57,500 nucleotides of DNA from Balamuthia mandrillaris (Eukaryota > Discosea > Longamoebia > Balamuthiidae), in the NCBI GenBank assembly GCA_031835245.1, contig JAVKOQ010000079.1:1-57500 (forward strand), in the 5' to 3' direction. A program made the position numbers and the translations under genes. Numbering within the stretch: position 1 is the stretch's first letter; each line of letters begins with the position of its first letter. A model generated the notes under the pieces. The model saw only the letters and a program-made list of their open reading frames with translations. It made no database searches and was not told the DNA's origin. Positions 43,321-56,726 of the stretch are shown in pieces.

Positions 43321-46300
43321 TCATTCTTGCACTCGCTGGAAGAAGTAAAGATAGCCCATGCTCTTTGGGGGATCATCCGAGATGCTCACCTTGCGGTCGT
43401 TGAAGTGGATCCACTGGCCCTCTTTCTTGATGTGGCAGACGTAATGGCCCGTCATGGTGCTGCTGCCCATGTGACTTATGAAGCCCAACAATCGATATTC
43501 TATTGGGTTGAGAGAGAAAAAAAAACGAGTTAGGAAGAAGAGGAGAAGTAAAAGCAAAAAACAATAACACATACTGGAAGAGCCATCGCGCAGGGTGGAA
43601 GAAGGGCGGTTCTCGCTTTGAGAAGCAGAGGAGGTCGTGGTGGCGGCATCCTCCTCCAACGACATCGAGTCCAGCTCGTGCGCATGACTGAATATCCAAT
43701 CCGCCGCTCGTTCTATATTGTTATCCTTTATTTTTCTCTCAAAGTCAGTTTCCAAAAAGAAGAAAGAAAGAAAGCAAAAGAAAAGATAAACTTACGGTGG
43801 CTTTGAGGGCTTTAAGAGCTTGCTCCCTTGTGAATCCCATCGCGGACAACATCTCCACGTGCTCCTCATCCACTCCTCCACCTGCTCCTCCGGCTGTGGA
43901 AGCTTTCGGGGTGTCAGGAATAGGGTCATCAATGGTTGGATCGTCCATGTGCTCAAAGAGCCACTGGGTGGCGGCTTCCGCCCCTGAGTTGTTCGTGTTG
44001 ATGACAGCTTTGCGGCAACGCACTTCAGGGAAGCCCATCGAGCAAAGTTGCGCGACGACGCTTTCGTCGATGGAAGGAGCAGCCGCAGCAGATGGAGCAG
44101 AAACGGAGGAAGAGGAAGCAGAATCTTCAGGAAGCGATTCTTCGCCGGATTGGAGGCCTTTGCCGCGGAGTGGAGAGAGATCAATTTCGTCGGGCACTTC
44201 CACAAAGACATCTGTTTGTTCGTTTTGTGTAAGAAGAAAGCAAACAAGGAGAATAGGAAGCGAGAAAATAAAGAAGAAACGGACCAAGTTTCTTAGGGAC
44301 CCATCCATCTCCAATGACGAACTTTCTCATGTGCAACACCAACACATCCGGGAAAGTTGCCAATTTTGTTGTCCTGTTTTTTTATTTTTCTCGTATTAGT
44401 CAAAAGTACTAAACGAACAGGGGGAGAGAGGAGAGAGGAGAGAGGAGAGAGGGAGAGAGAGAGAGAGAGAGAGGAGAAACAAACTTGATAGCGTCGGTCC
44501 TGGCGTTGATGGCGGTGCTGTAAAAGCCATGGACAAGCTCTGGCGCTGTAGCCTCCTCCAGGCAAGCTTCAAGCGGCACCTTCGGTCTCACGATCTCTTC
44601 TCCTTTCGGCCTGTTTTGGTTTTGTTTCGATTAATTTGTGGATGCAATGAGAAAAAGAGAAAGATGGAATAGACAAATAAAAAGAGGAAAGTTCACAAAG
44701 AGTACGTACAATTTTTCTCCTTCTTTGAGACTCTTTCGCTTCTCTTCAAATGCCTCCCATTCCGCTGTTCAAACACAAGACAAAAGTAATGTTAAAGAAA
44801 GCAGGAGGGCAAACAAGGAGAAGACAAGAATACCTTTGTTTGTCATTTTATCCAAAGGAATCGGCAAAGAAAGCACGTTGTCATCTCGATACGTGTATTT
44901 CACCTTATGCGACTGGCTGCACTCGATGCGCTCCTCCACCGAAAACTTGAAAGCCAGGGAAGGGTCAAACTTGTGCTCACCTTTGTAGGCTCTCTCCCTC
45001 TGCTCCACCATTTGAATGAGGTGTTGGTAGAATTCGAGAGCGTCTTGCTGTCTCATCGTGCTGAACTCAGGGTGTCCTTTGCCAACAAGCGACTTGAACA
45101 TGCGTGGACGGATGCCTTGTTGTTGTCCTTCCTAATTTGTTTTGTTTGTTTAGAAGCAAGCGATGAAGAAGAAAAAAGAAAAAAAAAACTAACAATGTCA
45201 TTTGTTTTAGGCCCTCCTTGCATCTGCTTGGTGGCTTCTTCCTCTTCGGTGGCCGCCTCCTTTGCTTCTTCCTTTGGAATGGAATACTTGCCAGATAGAA
45301 GACCATCGGCTAATTTGGCCCTGGGGATATCATTTAGCCAAAGGAGTGTCAAAAGGAAGAACAATAACATGAAATTGTAAAATATAAACGCACATTTGGA
45401 CGTGGAAATCTTGGCTGGGATCAGCGTTTGGTTGGTTGTAGATCTCTTGCAAGTAGTCAAAGTATCTTTGTAAGATTAAAGTTAGAAAAGAGAAAGAAGA
45501 AGAAGAAAATGAAAGAAAAGAGCAGGTACCTCTTTTGAAAGTCGGGAACAGAGAAGAGCAATTGAAGCACAGATGACATGTAACAACTGTTTGTTAACGT
45601 TAAAAGGTTAACACGGTGGTTCGTTCGAAAAAGAAAGAGAATGAAAAACACATAACAAGAAGAAACAAACCTGTTGCCAAGATTCTGGATGCCAGTGTAA
45701 CCAGGGCCGTAAATGGGGCGCACCTCCTTGCCTTGTTCTTGAAGTCGCTCCCAATCGAAGCTTTGCTGCAAATCTAGCTCTAATTCTGCCATCGTTTTCT
45801 CCGTCTATTTAAACGGAACTCAAAGGTGAGAAAGAGAAAGAGAAAAGAACTTTTGGGCGATAAGGAGAGAAAATGCGAGACAAACCTTTTTCATGCTGGC
45901 CATATCGATTCCAAAATGGAGCAAGTGCTGTGCCAACCAAGGGTCCTTCACCATGTCGTTCTCCGCATAGGAATAGACATCAGCCTCTCCTTGAGGAGTG
46001 ATGGTAGCCAGCTTAACGCACAGCGGGAAGCCGGTCTCTTCAAAGTGCTCCAAGGCATGAGAGTTGCCACCAGAGCCATCCCACTGACGACGTCCACAAA
46101 GGATCTGTCCGTCGGTCAAGTTCAGCCAGAGATTCTCTTGCAGGTCGCAGCGCTGGCACTTCCAGCCAGAGGGCGGCACGCGTACACCATTGTCCAGTTG
46201 CTTCAGGTCCTCTGCGTATTTGCTCACCTTGACCTCCTCCTCCATTTGCCAGGAGGCCACCTCCTCGCTCTTGGTGGCAGAGTCAGCGCTGAGGATGGAG

Positions 46301-46934
46301 GCGATGGACTGTTGGACTTTGTCCGGGAGGGAGGGCTCGGGCAGAGGGATCTCGATAAAGTCGGGGAGGACGACCAGCGTGGCCAGCTCCTTGTAAATGG
46401 GGCGATGGCTGGGGCTGTCAAAGCCGCCCTCCACGCCGACGCCGAGCACGGTGGGCTTCTTCTTGGGAGGCTGTTGGGCTTCCTCCTCTTCCTGCTCTTG
46501 TCGTTGTTTCATTGCCTCCTGTTTGTTTTTGGGTGAGGGATGGAAAGGGAGAAAGCTGAAGAAGAAGCTGAAGAAACGAAAGAGGAGAGAGAGAGAGAGA
46601 GCGAGAGCGAGAGAGAAATGGTTTTACCTCATCCAAAACTCGTTTGATGTTAAGGTAGAGCGTGTGGCCTGTTTTCTGGTGGTCAAAGAGGGCATTCTCT
46701 CGGCTGAACGCCAAGAAGCTGTTCAAAGAAATGTACAATCCGTCCTCAGCGTTCTCCTGCACACAAAAATGACACACGCACGCACAAAAGAGAGTCATCT
46801 CACCGTCACTCGGAAAAAAAAAAAAACAAGCGACGTACCAAGGTAGCAAACGAATAGACGCACTCGTCTTTCACCACACGCGTAGAACCACTCGCTATGC
46901 GCACCTCATCCAAAGCAGCCGCTACTCCCTCCAT
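43321..46934 (-). CDS. USP5: Ubiquitin-specific protease 5 (isopeptidase T)
   Basis: Deubiquitinase that disassembles unanchored polyubiquitin. Around a dozen exons. The N-terminus ([19 protein letters not shown]) leads to the variant zinc finger, then the Zn[43 protein letters not shown] and a C-terminal half. The Cys box [18 protein letters not shown] is split by an intron just before the catalytic Cys. [13 protein letters not shown] follows. Two UBA domains, each with the MGF loop ([13 protein letters not shown] and [13 protein letters not shown]), are inserted before the His box, as in USP5/USP13. The His box reads [20 protein letters not shown]. The start at 46934 fits the family; a further in-frame ATG lies at 46994. 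An intron at 44404-44473 carries (GA)n. Confidence 0.95.
44404..44473 (-). repeat. (GA)n-rich tract in a USP5 intron
   Basis: GA/GGA units on plus, pyrimidine on the sense strand. Confidence 0.9.
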
Positions 46935-47378
46935 TTTTTCTTCTTTTTTCAGTTCAAATCTTTTTTTTTTGATGGTCAACAAAAAATCTTCCATTTATTT
47001 TAAGTCGACATGGAAATTTTAGCATTTCCAAGAAAACTTTTAGTCGATCAAACGTGGCAGCGAGGACGGACAACGGTGGTGTCCGGGAAGCTCGAGAACT
47101 GGACAGCGACAGAGACATTAATTGTCCGTCCTATTTCCAACGGCCGATTGAATCTTACACGTCGACAAAGCGACGCCTCAAAATTCCCGATCATCGGATG
47201 TTATGACTTATAATGGATAATAGATCAGATCATATGACGTGGCATCCCTCAAAAAGGAAGAAGTAAACAAAAAAAGGAAGGAGCAAAACAAAAAAAAAAG
47301 TGACCAAGAAAAAAAAGGAACCGACAAACAACGACACAAGGACACGCTACGGGGACAGCAGAAGAAGAAGAATGCAAA
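46935..47378. promoter_or_regulatory. USP5/CCDC186 divergent promoter
   Basis: AGTCGACAT at 47003-47011, CGTCGACAA at 47160-47168 and TGACGTGGCA at 47235-47244, the last identical to the element before the Hsp70 gene. No gene seen. Confidence 0.5.
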
Positions 47379-47923
47379 ATGGGACGACGACCCCAGAAGC
47401 AGGGGCGGAGAAAACACAACCACAACATGTTGGGAGTGGCATCAGTTTGGAAGATTTTCAAGGTGAGATTATTTAATTTTTTTTTTTTTGCAAAAAAAAA
47501 AAACATGTTCGCTTCCTCGCCACCGAATTATAATTGGAGTGTGGAGATAAGGGCGCGAACGATTTTGGGGGTTCCTTCACTTACTCTTTTTTTTAAAAAA
47601 AAAAATAAACAAGCTCTTCAAACACAGTTGATAGAGATGCGACAGACGCAATATGAAGGCCAAGCCATTCAGAAGAATCAAGCTGCTGGTTTGGATGCCC
47701 TTTCTATTGTTGTTTCTTTCTTCCTGTTCGTCATTTTCTTTCTTGACGTGTCTTCTTGACGTTTTTTCTCCTCTCCCTCTCTCTCTCTCCTCGTTAAAGT
47801 TCTCTCTCTCTCCTCTCTTCTCCCTATTCTCTCCTTCTCTCCTCTTTCTCTCCCTTGCTCTCTCTCTCTCTCTGTCCCTCTCTCGCTCTCTCCTCTTTTC
47901 TCTATTCTCTCTTTCCCTCTTCC

Positions 47924-47954
<31 letters not shown>

Positions 47955-50900
47955 TGAGCTTTTTCTCTCTTTCTCTCTTTCTCTTTCTCGCACATTCTCT
48001 CATTTATTCTCCGTTTTTTTGTTACTGTGCTGAACTCTTTTTTGTTGCCGGGGGTTATAGTAATCAAACAACAAAAAGAAAAGCTGGCTCAACTCGAACG
48101 AGAGCTTCGAACAGCGAACGGTACATATTTGTTCTTTTTTGCTTTTTTTTTGTTGTTGTTTCTGTCTGATCCTTTTCAAACAGATGCAATCAATCGTAGT
48201 AAGCAAAAGCAAGAAGTGGCCAAACTGCTTTCTGAAAACCGCAACCTGAAAAGCATGATCAAGAAGACTAGCAAAGAGCATGAAGAGCAGGTTCTTTCTC
48301 ATTCTCGTTCTGCCTGTCTGCCTTGTCATTACCTGTTTTTTGTCTCATTTGTTCCCTCATTTTATTTCTTATTTTTTTTACTACAACAGCGAGCTGCTTT
48401 ACAAAATAATTTGAAAGAAGTCTTTCAACGAAACAAAGAACTTCAGGACGAGGTCCAAGCTTTCAAAGAGCAAGAAGTTCGCTTGCAAGAAAGAGAGAAG
48501 CAGTGCGAGCGGAGAGAACAGGAAGTTGAACGGAAGGAAAAAGAGCTGTTGTCAACCTCTACCAATATCGTCGAACAATCATCGAACAATAACAAGCCGA
48601 AAGAAAAAGAAGAAAAACAAGCTGGAGAAAAGAAAGAGGAGAATGAAGAAAAGGATGAAAAGCAGATCGAAGAGATTGTAGTTGAAGGAGATAAGGTGGA
48701 AAGCGAGAATGAATCTGAGAAGAAGGAAGAAGAAGAAGTAAAAGGAGAGACAAAAGAGGAAAAGAAAGGAGACACAGCTGAAGAAAAACGAAGTAACGAA
48801 GAAGAAGAAGACAAACAAAAAGAAGAGGTTACTGAAACTCCCAACGATGACGAGAAGGACAACAAGAGTGACGAAGGTAAGAAAGAGAGCGAGGACGCTT
48901 CTGTTGATGTCGCTGCGAATGAAGAACAAACTCCTTCTCCATCTTCACCTGTGGAACAAGCAAAACAACAACTGGAAGAAGCGATGAAAGAGAGTGCCGC
49001 AAAGATTAAGCAATTGGAAGCTCAAGTAGTCGCTTTAGTTCAAGAACGAGATGGTGCTGAGGAGAAAGTACGTCGTTGCACTTCTTGCTTTCGTTCTTTT
49101 TTCTGCTTCCTCTTCATTCTCTTATGTGTTTTATATTTTTCGCTCATAACAAAAATAGGTAAAAGAAAGAGAAACGGAGTTATTACGTGTTCAAGAAAGG
49201 CTCAACTCTGAAATGGAGCAACTCTCTCAACAATTGGGATTGTGGAAAGAGAAATGCGACGTGAAGAAGAAGGATTGTCTTCGTTTGCAGGAAGCGAAAG
49301 AGGCGCTCATGCAAGAACATCAACAACAGTTGCAGCAGGCAAACAAGCAAAGAGAGGAAGAAGTAGCCAAGCTAAACGCTCGACTGCAACAGGAGAGGAA
49401 GGATTTGAAGGAGGAATTGGCGATGATCAAAGAGGACAGAGAAATTATTGTCTCAAAATTGGCGTTCGTTTTCGTTTCATTTTTCTTTTTCTTTTTCTTT
49501 TTCTTTAGCTTACTTATTCCTGTTCTCTTTTCTTTAACTATTTATAGAAAGAAACAAGAAGAATTGGAAGCTCTCAAAGAGTCGATTGGCGCTGAGCGAG
49601 GGGAATTCTCGGAGGCGTTAGAGCGAAAGGCTAAATCGGCCGCCCAACAGAGAGAACAGCTTCAACGCGAAAGGGATCAACTTAACGAAAAAGTTTGTTT
49701 TCCCTTTTTTATGTTGTACTTGATGTTCTAACGAAATCATTTTACTGTTCAGCTAAAGGCCAAAGAAGACGAAGCCGCAAATGCGCAAAAAGAACTTAAG
49801 GCAAAGACAAAAGCCTTGAAAGAGGCACGTGCATCCAATGGCACGCTCACTCAAAAGTTACAACAATCGCAACAAAGCCTTGAGAACGAGCAACAACTCA
49901 AACAAACTGCTCTGCGCGACCTCGAAAAAGCCAAAACTCAAATTACTCGTCTACAAAAGGAGAAAGAAGATACTACTTCAGAGTTGAACAAAACAAAGGA
50001 AGAGCTCAAAACAGCACAACAAACGTGCCAAGAATTGAGAGACACCATGCAACGAACGTGTCAAGAATTGAGAGACACCATACAACTAACTAACCAAGAC
50101 GCAGACAAGATGAGCAATGAGCAGAAAGCAAGAATAGAAGAGTTGCAGCAGAAGCTCGAGTCGATGACAAAAGAAAGAGATGAGTTGAAGACGAAATTGG
50201 AAAAACAAGTGGAGGAGACGAAAGCGTTGAAGGAGCAAATGGAAAAGCTTGGTAAGGAAAAGGAACAAGTAGAAGCTGATAAAGCAGCAATTGCTCAGCA
50301 GCTTTCTACTTCTGAACAGGAGGTCGAGCAATTGGTATGTCTTTTTTCCCTCTCCAATTTCTTTCTTTGTTTCTTTTTTTTCTTTTCTTCTTATTATATG
50401 GGACAATTTTATAAACAGAAAGAAGCGCTGAAAGCAAAACAAGAAGAATTGGAGCAATCTACCTCCACCTTCAAACAACGCGCTGACGAGCAAGACGCCA
50501 CCATCGCCAGCCTCAATGCCGCCATTTCTGATGCTGCTCTAGAGCGCAAGATCGCCGAACGTAAAAGCCAACAGCTCATCAAAGAACTGCAAAACCAACT
50601 TCACAAAGAAAGACTCAAACGCAACGACAAAACAAAGAGCTCTTCCGCTTTGCCTTCTCCTTCTCTCTCTCCTCGCGGAGGAAACGGAGGAAGTAACGCA
50701 ACTTCTTCCACAAAAAAGAGAGGAAGCTATTCTGCTTCAGGTTCCTCATCAGAGTCTGAAATCAGTCCTTCTTTGATGAGGAGAAGTGGATCAGTGGACA
50801 ACTTTTCATCCCTTCATTTGGCAGGAAGAAGTGGAGGCGGCGGAAGTGCAGCTTACTCGGTGATATCGCAGTCGGTGTTGCAGGATGAGAACAATAAGTT

Positions 50901-51704
50901 GGCCAAACGCGTTGCCAATTTACAGCGCATCAAAAATGATTTGGAAGAAAAGGTATTTGCTTCTCGCTCTTCTTTCTTCTCCTACTTTCTTCTCCTTTGC
51001 TTCTCTCTTTTCTTCTCTTCTCTCGCAACAAAACTAGTGCTAAAGCAAAAAACAAAACGAAAGGTACAACGATTGGAAGTGGAACTTGCATCGGCCAATC
51101 AACAGTTAGAGAAGAAGACTCTTTTGATTCAAAAGCACTTGTTCACGATGAAGCGTGAAGGGCGCGCGAGTGTCGACATGGACCGCGATAAAGCTGTGCG
51201 ATCTTCTAATGTATGTTTCTCTTTGCTTCCTCTTCTCTTCTTTCTTTTCTTGATCCTCTCGCTTCCGTTCTCTTCTTCGTTGCTAATACTAACACATCTG
51301 TATTTAAAGGAGGGTATAATGGCTTCTCTGTTTGGATCGAATCAGAGGGCAAGAACCTCATTGGCACAAGACATCAACAACACCATGTCCGCTGTGCTGG
51401 AGGACACCATCCTGAAGAACATCCAGCTCAAGGTTCTATCTTCTATCTTCTTCCTTCTTTCTTCTTTCTTCTTTCATTGGATTCTTGTTTACCCTCTTAT
51501 CGTCAGGGCGACTTGCAAACATTGGGAGATGAAGTTCAAAAATTACAAGCAGAGAACATCAAGCTGAGAAAAGAATGCTTGAGGCTGCAACACGGAAAAG
51601 AAAAAGAAACCAAAGCCGACGCCGAAGAAGAGGAAGAAGAAGCAGAGGAGAAAGAAGAAGAAGGTCCAACCACAAAAAGTGATCGTGGAAAGACTTCCAC
51701 ATAA
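47379..51704 (+). CDS. CCDC186: CCDC186-like golgin
   Basis: Long coiled-coil protein of about 1,050 residues in about a dozen exons. The first exon is MGRRPQKQGRRKHNHNMLGV; the next begins LIEMRQTQYEGQAIQ. Coiled coil runs almost throughout, with an acidic E/K segment at about 48600-48900 and a Ser/Gly-rich linker at about 50640-50850. The C-terminal exons read EGIMASLFGSNQRARTSLA, INNTMSAVLEDTILKNIQLK and GDLQTLGDEVQKLQ. This GIMASL...AVLEDTLLKNITLK...LQTLG signature is that of CCDC186 (CCCP-1 in nematodes), a trans-Golgi tether needed for dense-core vesicle cargo sorting with RAB2. Intron 2 (about 47690-48055) is almost pure pyrimidine. The match is confined to the C-terminus, which is the conserved part of the family. 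Confidence 0.78.
47760..47960 (+). repeat. CT-rich degenerate microsatellite in a CCDC186 intron
   Basis: About 200 bp of mixed (CT)n and CTCTTTC units; sense strand is pyrimidine. Confidence 0.85.
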
Positions 51705-51788
51705 CCTCTTAACAACCTTTTTTTTTCCATTACAAAAAAATATTATTATATGTTTACATTTTTAATTGTAACGAGTATAAAAAACGTT

Positions 51789-53242
51789 TTACTTCTCAGA
51801 AGAAAGGACGGGATCGTAAAAAGGGAGCGAGGCCAAGGTGGCGAGATCCAAAATGTACAGCTCGTTGAAGCACTTCTCGTGGTCCATCCCGCCAAAGAGG
51901 AAGAGGCGAGAGTCGTGCAGCGCGGCCGTGTGGTAACCTCTCGGGCTTGGTGGCGTTCCTCTCGTTGTCATTTTCACCCATTCCATATTTTCTTTTTTTC
52001 GGTTTTTCAATGTGAGAGAACAAGAGAAAGAGAGAAGAGAGAACGAGGAAGTGAACGAGAGAGAGAGAGAGAGAGAGAGAAAAGGTTACCAATATTGAGA
52101 ACATTGAGTTCGTTGGTATAGTCGCAGCCGTCATGACCACCAAACACGAAGAGCATGGGGCCTACCAACGTTTGGGTATGAGCCAAGCGTGGAAACGGAT
52201 TCACGATTGTTTTTTCAAACCATTGCTTTGTTGCTTTCGATGTTTGTTTTTGCGTTGATGAAAGAAGGAGAAAGATGAGAATGGGAAAAGAAGAATCGAT
52301 AAAGAACGAGAAGAGGTACTAGTATCAAGAATGAATACATCGCTGAAGCATTCGTTGCCATCGGAGCCGCCAAAGATGAGAATCTTGTCCTTCGCCACCA
52401 AAGTGGCCGTGTGAAAACCTCTTGGCCCTGGCACGCTGTCTTTCTTCGTGGCGGGCGTCGCCTCAAACTCGGACCACGTCATGGTGTCTTTATGTGTCCA
52501 TGAAAGTTTATGCAGTTAGAGAAGAGAAGCAGAGAAGAACGCAAGGAAGAAGAGCAGGAAAAGAACCGGCATCGAGCACGAAGATCTCGTTAAGGGCTTT
52601 CTTGCCATCGCCACCACCAAAGATAAATATACGCTTGTCAACAAGCGTAGCGGTATGGGCTCTTCTTGGACCAGGCGCCTTTCCCTCCGTCTTTGGCTGT
52701 GACCATGTCATCGTCTCTACAACAAAAGAAAGCCAAAGAATAAGAATGAGCAGAGGAGGAGGAAGAGGAGGAGAACAAGAACAAGAACAAGAACAAGAAC
52801 AAGAACAAGAACAAGAACAAGAAGAAGAAGAACAAGAACAAGAAGAAGAACAAGAACAAGAACAAGAAGAAGAAGAAGAACAAGAAGAACAAGCAAAACA
52901 AGAAGAAGAAGAAGAAGAAGAAGAAGAAGAAGAACAAGAACAAGAACAAGAAGAAGAACAAGAAGAAGAACAAGAACAACAACAAGAACAAGAAAAAACG
53001 AAAGACGAAAGAAAGAAGAACAACAACATAAGACAACAAGAAACGACATGAAAGAAAGGTTACTTGTGTTTAGCATGTAGAGCGTGTCAAAGTAGGTGGG
53101 TCCGTCCCCTCCTCCAAAAATGAAAAGGTTGTCGCCAACCAAAGTCGCGCTGTGGCACTTATGCGGGGCCAAATCTTCTCCTCTAGTCTCAGGTTTAAAC
53201 CAGAACAAAGTCTCTGTTTTTTGTTTTGGTTCCATCAATCGT

Positions 53243-53282
<40 letters not shown>

Positions 53283-53472
53283 CGATTTGAAAAATCATTT
53301 GTTTTTTTAAAAAAAAGACTTCGTTACCGGTGTCAAATATTTCGAGGCCAGCAAAATTGTCTTCGAGGTCAGAGCCCCCAAAGAAGAACAGTTTAGAGCC
53401 AACCAGAGTGCAGGTGTGTGAGCGGACGGGCTGTGGCGTCTGCCCATGGGTTGCCGCTTCCGACCAGTACAT
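51789..53472 (-). CDS. Six-kelch-repeat protein
   Basis: About seven exons, roughly one per repeat. Each kelch repeat shows paired Gly and a following Trp/Tyr: SHTCTLVGSKLFFFGGSD, CHSATLVGDNLFIFGGGDG, AHTATLVDKRIFIFGGGDG, FHTATLVAKDKILIFGGSDG, AHTQTLVGPMLFVFGGHDG and YHTAALHDSRLFLFGGMDH. Six repeats would close a beta-propeller with no other domain, as in the Rab9-effector p40 (RABEPK) or the amoebal RngB/Tea1-like proteins. An intron-per-repeat arrangement points to growth by exon duplication. Introns carry (GA)n at 52056-52080 and 53246-53278 and a GAACAA/GAAGAA repeat at 52766-53000. An ATGTCGACG element lies at 53519, about 47 bp upstream of the start. Confidence 0.88.
52766..53000 (-). 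repeat. (GAACAA/GAA)n repeat in a kelch-gene intron
   Basis: About 235 bp of alternating GAACAA and GAAGAA units on plus, TTGTTC/TTC on the sense strand. Confidence 0.95.
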
Positions 53473-53792
53473 CTTAGCTCTCCCTTTTCTTCTTCTCTTT
53501 TTTATTTTTCTTCATTTTATGTCGACGAAATTACCTCTCTCTTATCCATTCGCCGGCGACGCTCCTGTCCACGCTCCTCTCCCGGTAATCTTCGCGACGA
53601 CACGAAATTCAGAACTCGCGTTCGAATCTCACTCACCGAAACAAGATTTTAAGGAGATGAATTTTTTTTGATACAAAAAAAAAAAAAGAAAGAGAGAAAC
53701 AAGAAAAGGAGTGCTGGAGTGCAAGGAACGATTCGATCAAGAGAGACCGGTTTTGTTTTTTGCTTTTCTGAGGTGTGTTTGGTTTTTTTTTT
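53473..53792. other. Kelch-gene promoter and ARF 3' flank
   Basis: About 320 bp. Holds ATGTCGACG at 53519, a GTTCGAATC stretch at about 53621 and T-runs before the ARF stop. No gene seen. Confidence 0.45.
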
Positions 53793-54788
<996 letters not shown>

Positions 54789-55488
54789 ATGTCTTTACGG
54801 AAGTTGTTGTGTCACACCTTTAAGTAAGTTTCTTTTTTTACCTCCTCTCTTTCTATGTTTTTTTTTTGCTTGGTTAACTTTTTTCATCTCTCTCTTTCTC
54901 TTCTCTCTCTTTCATCTCTGTGCAGTTATTCATGGGAGGAGTGTGCAGTGGCGAGCTGGATGAAGTGGCCTCACCCGGACCGTCCGGACGTGCTCAGCGT
55001 GGACCTCATCAACAAACATTTTGACCCCGAGACACAGACCCTCAAGACGACGCGCCTCGTCATCATGCGGGGCATCCTCCCGACCTGGATCCAGACCATC
55101 ATCGGCAGCAACATTTGCTTCTTTGTGGAACAGTCCGTCATGGAGCCGCGGAAGAAACGGATGGTCCTGCAGGGGCGCAACATCACCTATGGCAACATCA
55201 TTGAAATGGACGAAACCTGCGTCTACACTCCGGAACCGCAGAGTCCCACAGAGTATGTATTGGCTTTTTTTTCCTGTGGCATTCTCTGTCTTTTCTTTCT
55301 TTCTCGCCGTTTGTTACGCAGTTGCTTCTTTTCGTGGTTTTATGTCCTTTATTTATATTTTATTTGTCTTCCTTTCATGCTTTATTCTTTTCTCTTTATC
55401 TTCTCTCTCGCCTTCTCCCGTCTCGTCTCGTCTCTTCTCTCTTCTCTCCAGTCTGTTTAGTCTTTCGTTTTTCTCTGCACGTATTCTT

Positions 55489-55570
<82 letters not shown>

Positions 55571-55922
55571 ACTCTCACTCTCACTCTCCTCTCACTCTCA
55601 CTCTCACTTCCTCACTCTCACCTCACTCTCACCTCACTCACCACTCTCACCACCTCACTCTCTATGCTCTCTCTCTCTCTCTCTCCCTTTTCTATCATTC
55701 TCTCAACTTTTTATTTCAATGTTAACCAAAAATTTAACTTCAAATATATTACACTCAAACTGCAGAACTCGTTTTGAACAACAAGCAGCAGTCAAAGCAC
55801 ACACATTTGGTGTGGGTCGTTCTATGGAGAGCTTCGTGTTGGAGCGTTTTGTTGGCAACTGCTCCAAAGGCCGTGAAATCATGGAACAAACACTTCGTAA
55901 GGTCAAGAAGGAACTCTTTTGA
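54789..55922 (+). CDS. PRELI/SLMO-type lipid-transfer protein
   Basis: Mitochondrial intermembrane-space protein of the Ups/PRELID family, which with TRIAP1/Mdm35 shuttles phosphatidic acid or phosphatidylserine. Three exons: 54789-54823, 54926-55252 and 55766-55922. It starts [20 protein letters not shown], where the F-x-(Y/H)-x-W-E start is the family hallmark. Then come [20 protein letters not shown] (family: A-W-x-KYPNPxxPxVxSVD), [15 protein letters not shown], a short loop and [18 protein letters not shown]. It ends [13 protein letters not shown]. Whether it is the PRELI or the slowmo type cannot be told. The second intron is filled with a TCACTC repeat. Confidence 0.9.
55489..55645 (+). 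repeat. (CTCTCA)n minisatellite in a PRELI-gene intron
   Basis: Long run of TCACTC units that becomes irregular downstream. Confidence 0.95.
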
Positions 55923-55992
55923 ACTTCCTCTTTTCTCTTTTTCTTTTTCTTCTTCTTCTTCTTTTCCTTCTCTTCTTGAAAAGAGTTTAGAG

Positions 55993-56454
55993 CTATTGCT
56001 TGAGTCGAAGTTTTCGTTCCATGTCGAGGAAAGCCTTCATACCAACATCAAGTCCTTCCGTGTCCTGTTGGATCTCCTCCTCTAATTCTTTTTGGTTCTG
56101 GCGTGCTGTTGCTCTTTGAGTGTACTCCTCTTCCCATTGTGCCTTGGCTGCGAGCCAGTCTTGCTTGTCCTCCCAGTAGCGCAGCCAGACGCAGTTTTGG
56201 CAGCCGCTGCCACAACACTCGTTTGCTTGCGGCTTTTTGGGCGGAGGCACGCCGAACGCTGCTACTTCCCCTTCAGCAACCTCGTCACCAGGGTCTTGGT
56301 GGGAGTCACTGCTGGAGGAGAGCGTGGGAGCGGTGGACGTAGTGGGATAGTAGCGTGGTGCGGCCCGAACGAGAGGAGAGCGAGAAGAGCAAAGAGTGGA
56401 GGGAAAAGATGATACGGTTGGGAGTATCCGCTGCAGTTGCTTCCTTCTCATCAT
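55993..56454 (-). CDS. OXLD1: Oxidoreductase-like domain protein (OXLD1 family), mitochondrial
   Basis: Single exon, 153 residues. The N-terminus (MMRRKQLQRILPTVSSFPST) is rich in Arg and Ser and acid-free, like a mitochondrial presequence. The centre has PKKPQANECCGSGCQNCVWL followed by RYWEDK, the Cys cluster (P-x-x-P-x-x-CC-x-x-x-C-x-x-C-V-W) that defines the oxidoreductase-like N-terminal domain family. A charged helix follows. Family function is unclear; fungal members are mitochondrial. It converges on the PRELI gene with 70 bp between stops. Confidence 0.88.
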   Translation of the reverse strand: MMRRKQLQRILPTVSSFPSTLCSSRSPLVRAAPRYYPTTSTAPTLSSSSDSHQDPGDEVAEGEVAAFGVPPPKKPQANECCGSGCQNCVWLRYWEDKQDWLAAKAQWEEEYTQRATARQNQKELEEEIQQDTEGLDVGMKAFLDMERKLRLKQ

Positions 56455-56726
56455 CTTTTCTGCTTTTTTTTCAAAAATTCACTTTTGTCATTTTTCTTTC
56501 GATCAAAAAGATCGGACCAATAGAAAATCAAAGGATTTCTTAACTTCATTCAACCTAATAGCTCAAAACTCCAACCAACGCCCGCTGACGTCAGCATCTA
56601 ATATTGTTGAGTTTGAACTTTTGAAGCAGCTAAATAGTGTCCTTTCGGTTTATTCGAGAATTGCCACAACTTTCTTTGGACAGTGTCATCGGGTGTTTTC
56701 GTTCGTACTGTTTTTCAGCGGCGGAA
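56455..56726. promoter_or_regulatory. OXLD1/EF-hand divergent promoter
   Basis: TGACGTCAGCAT at 56586-56597 (a CRE-type palindrome, identical to 10583-10594) and a CCAAT box at about 56517. Confidence 0.45.

Noticed and set aside
53600-53640. GTTCGAATC stretch resembling a tRNA B-box
   Set aside because: The flanking bases do not form a T-stem, no acceptor stem or A-box could be placed, and there is no terminator at the right distance.
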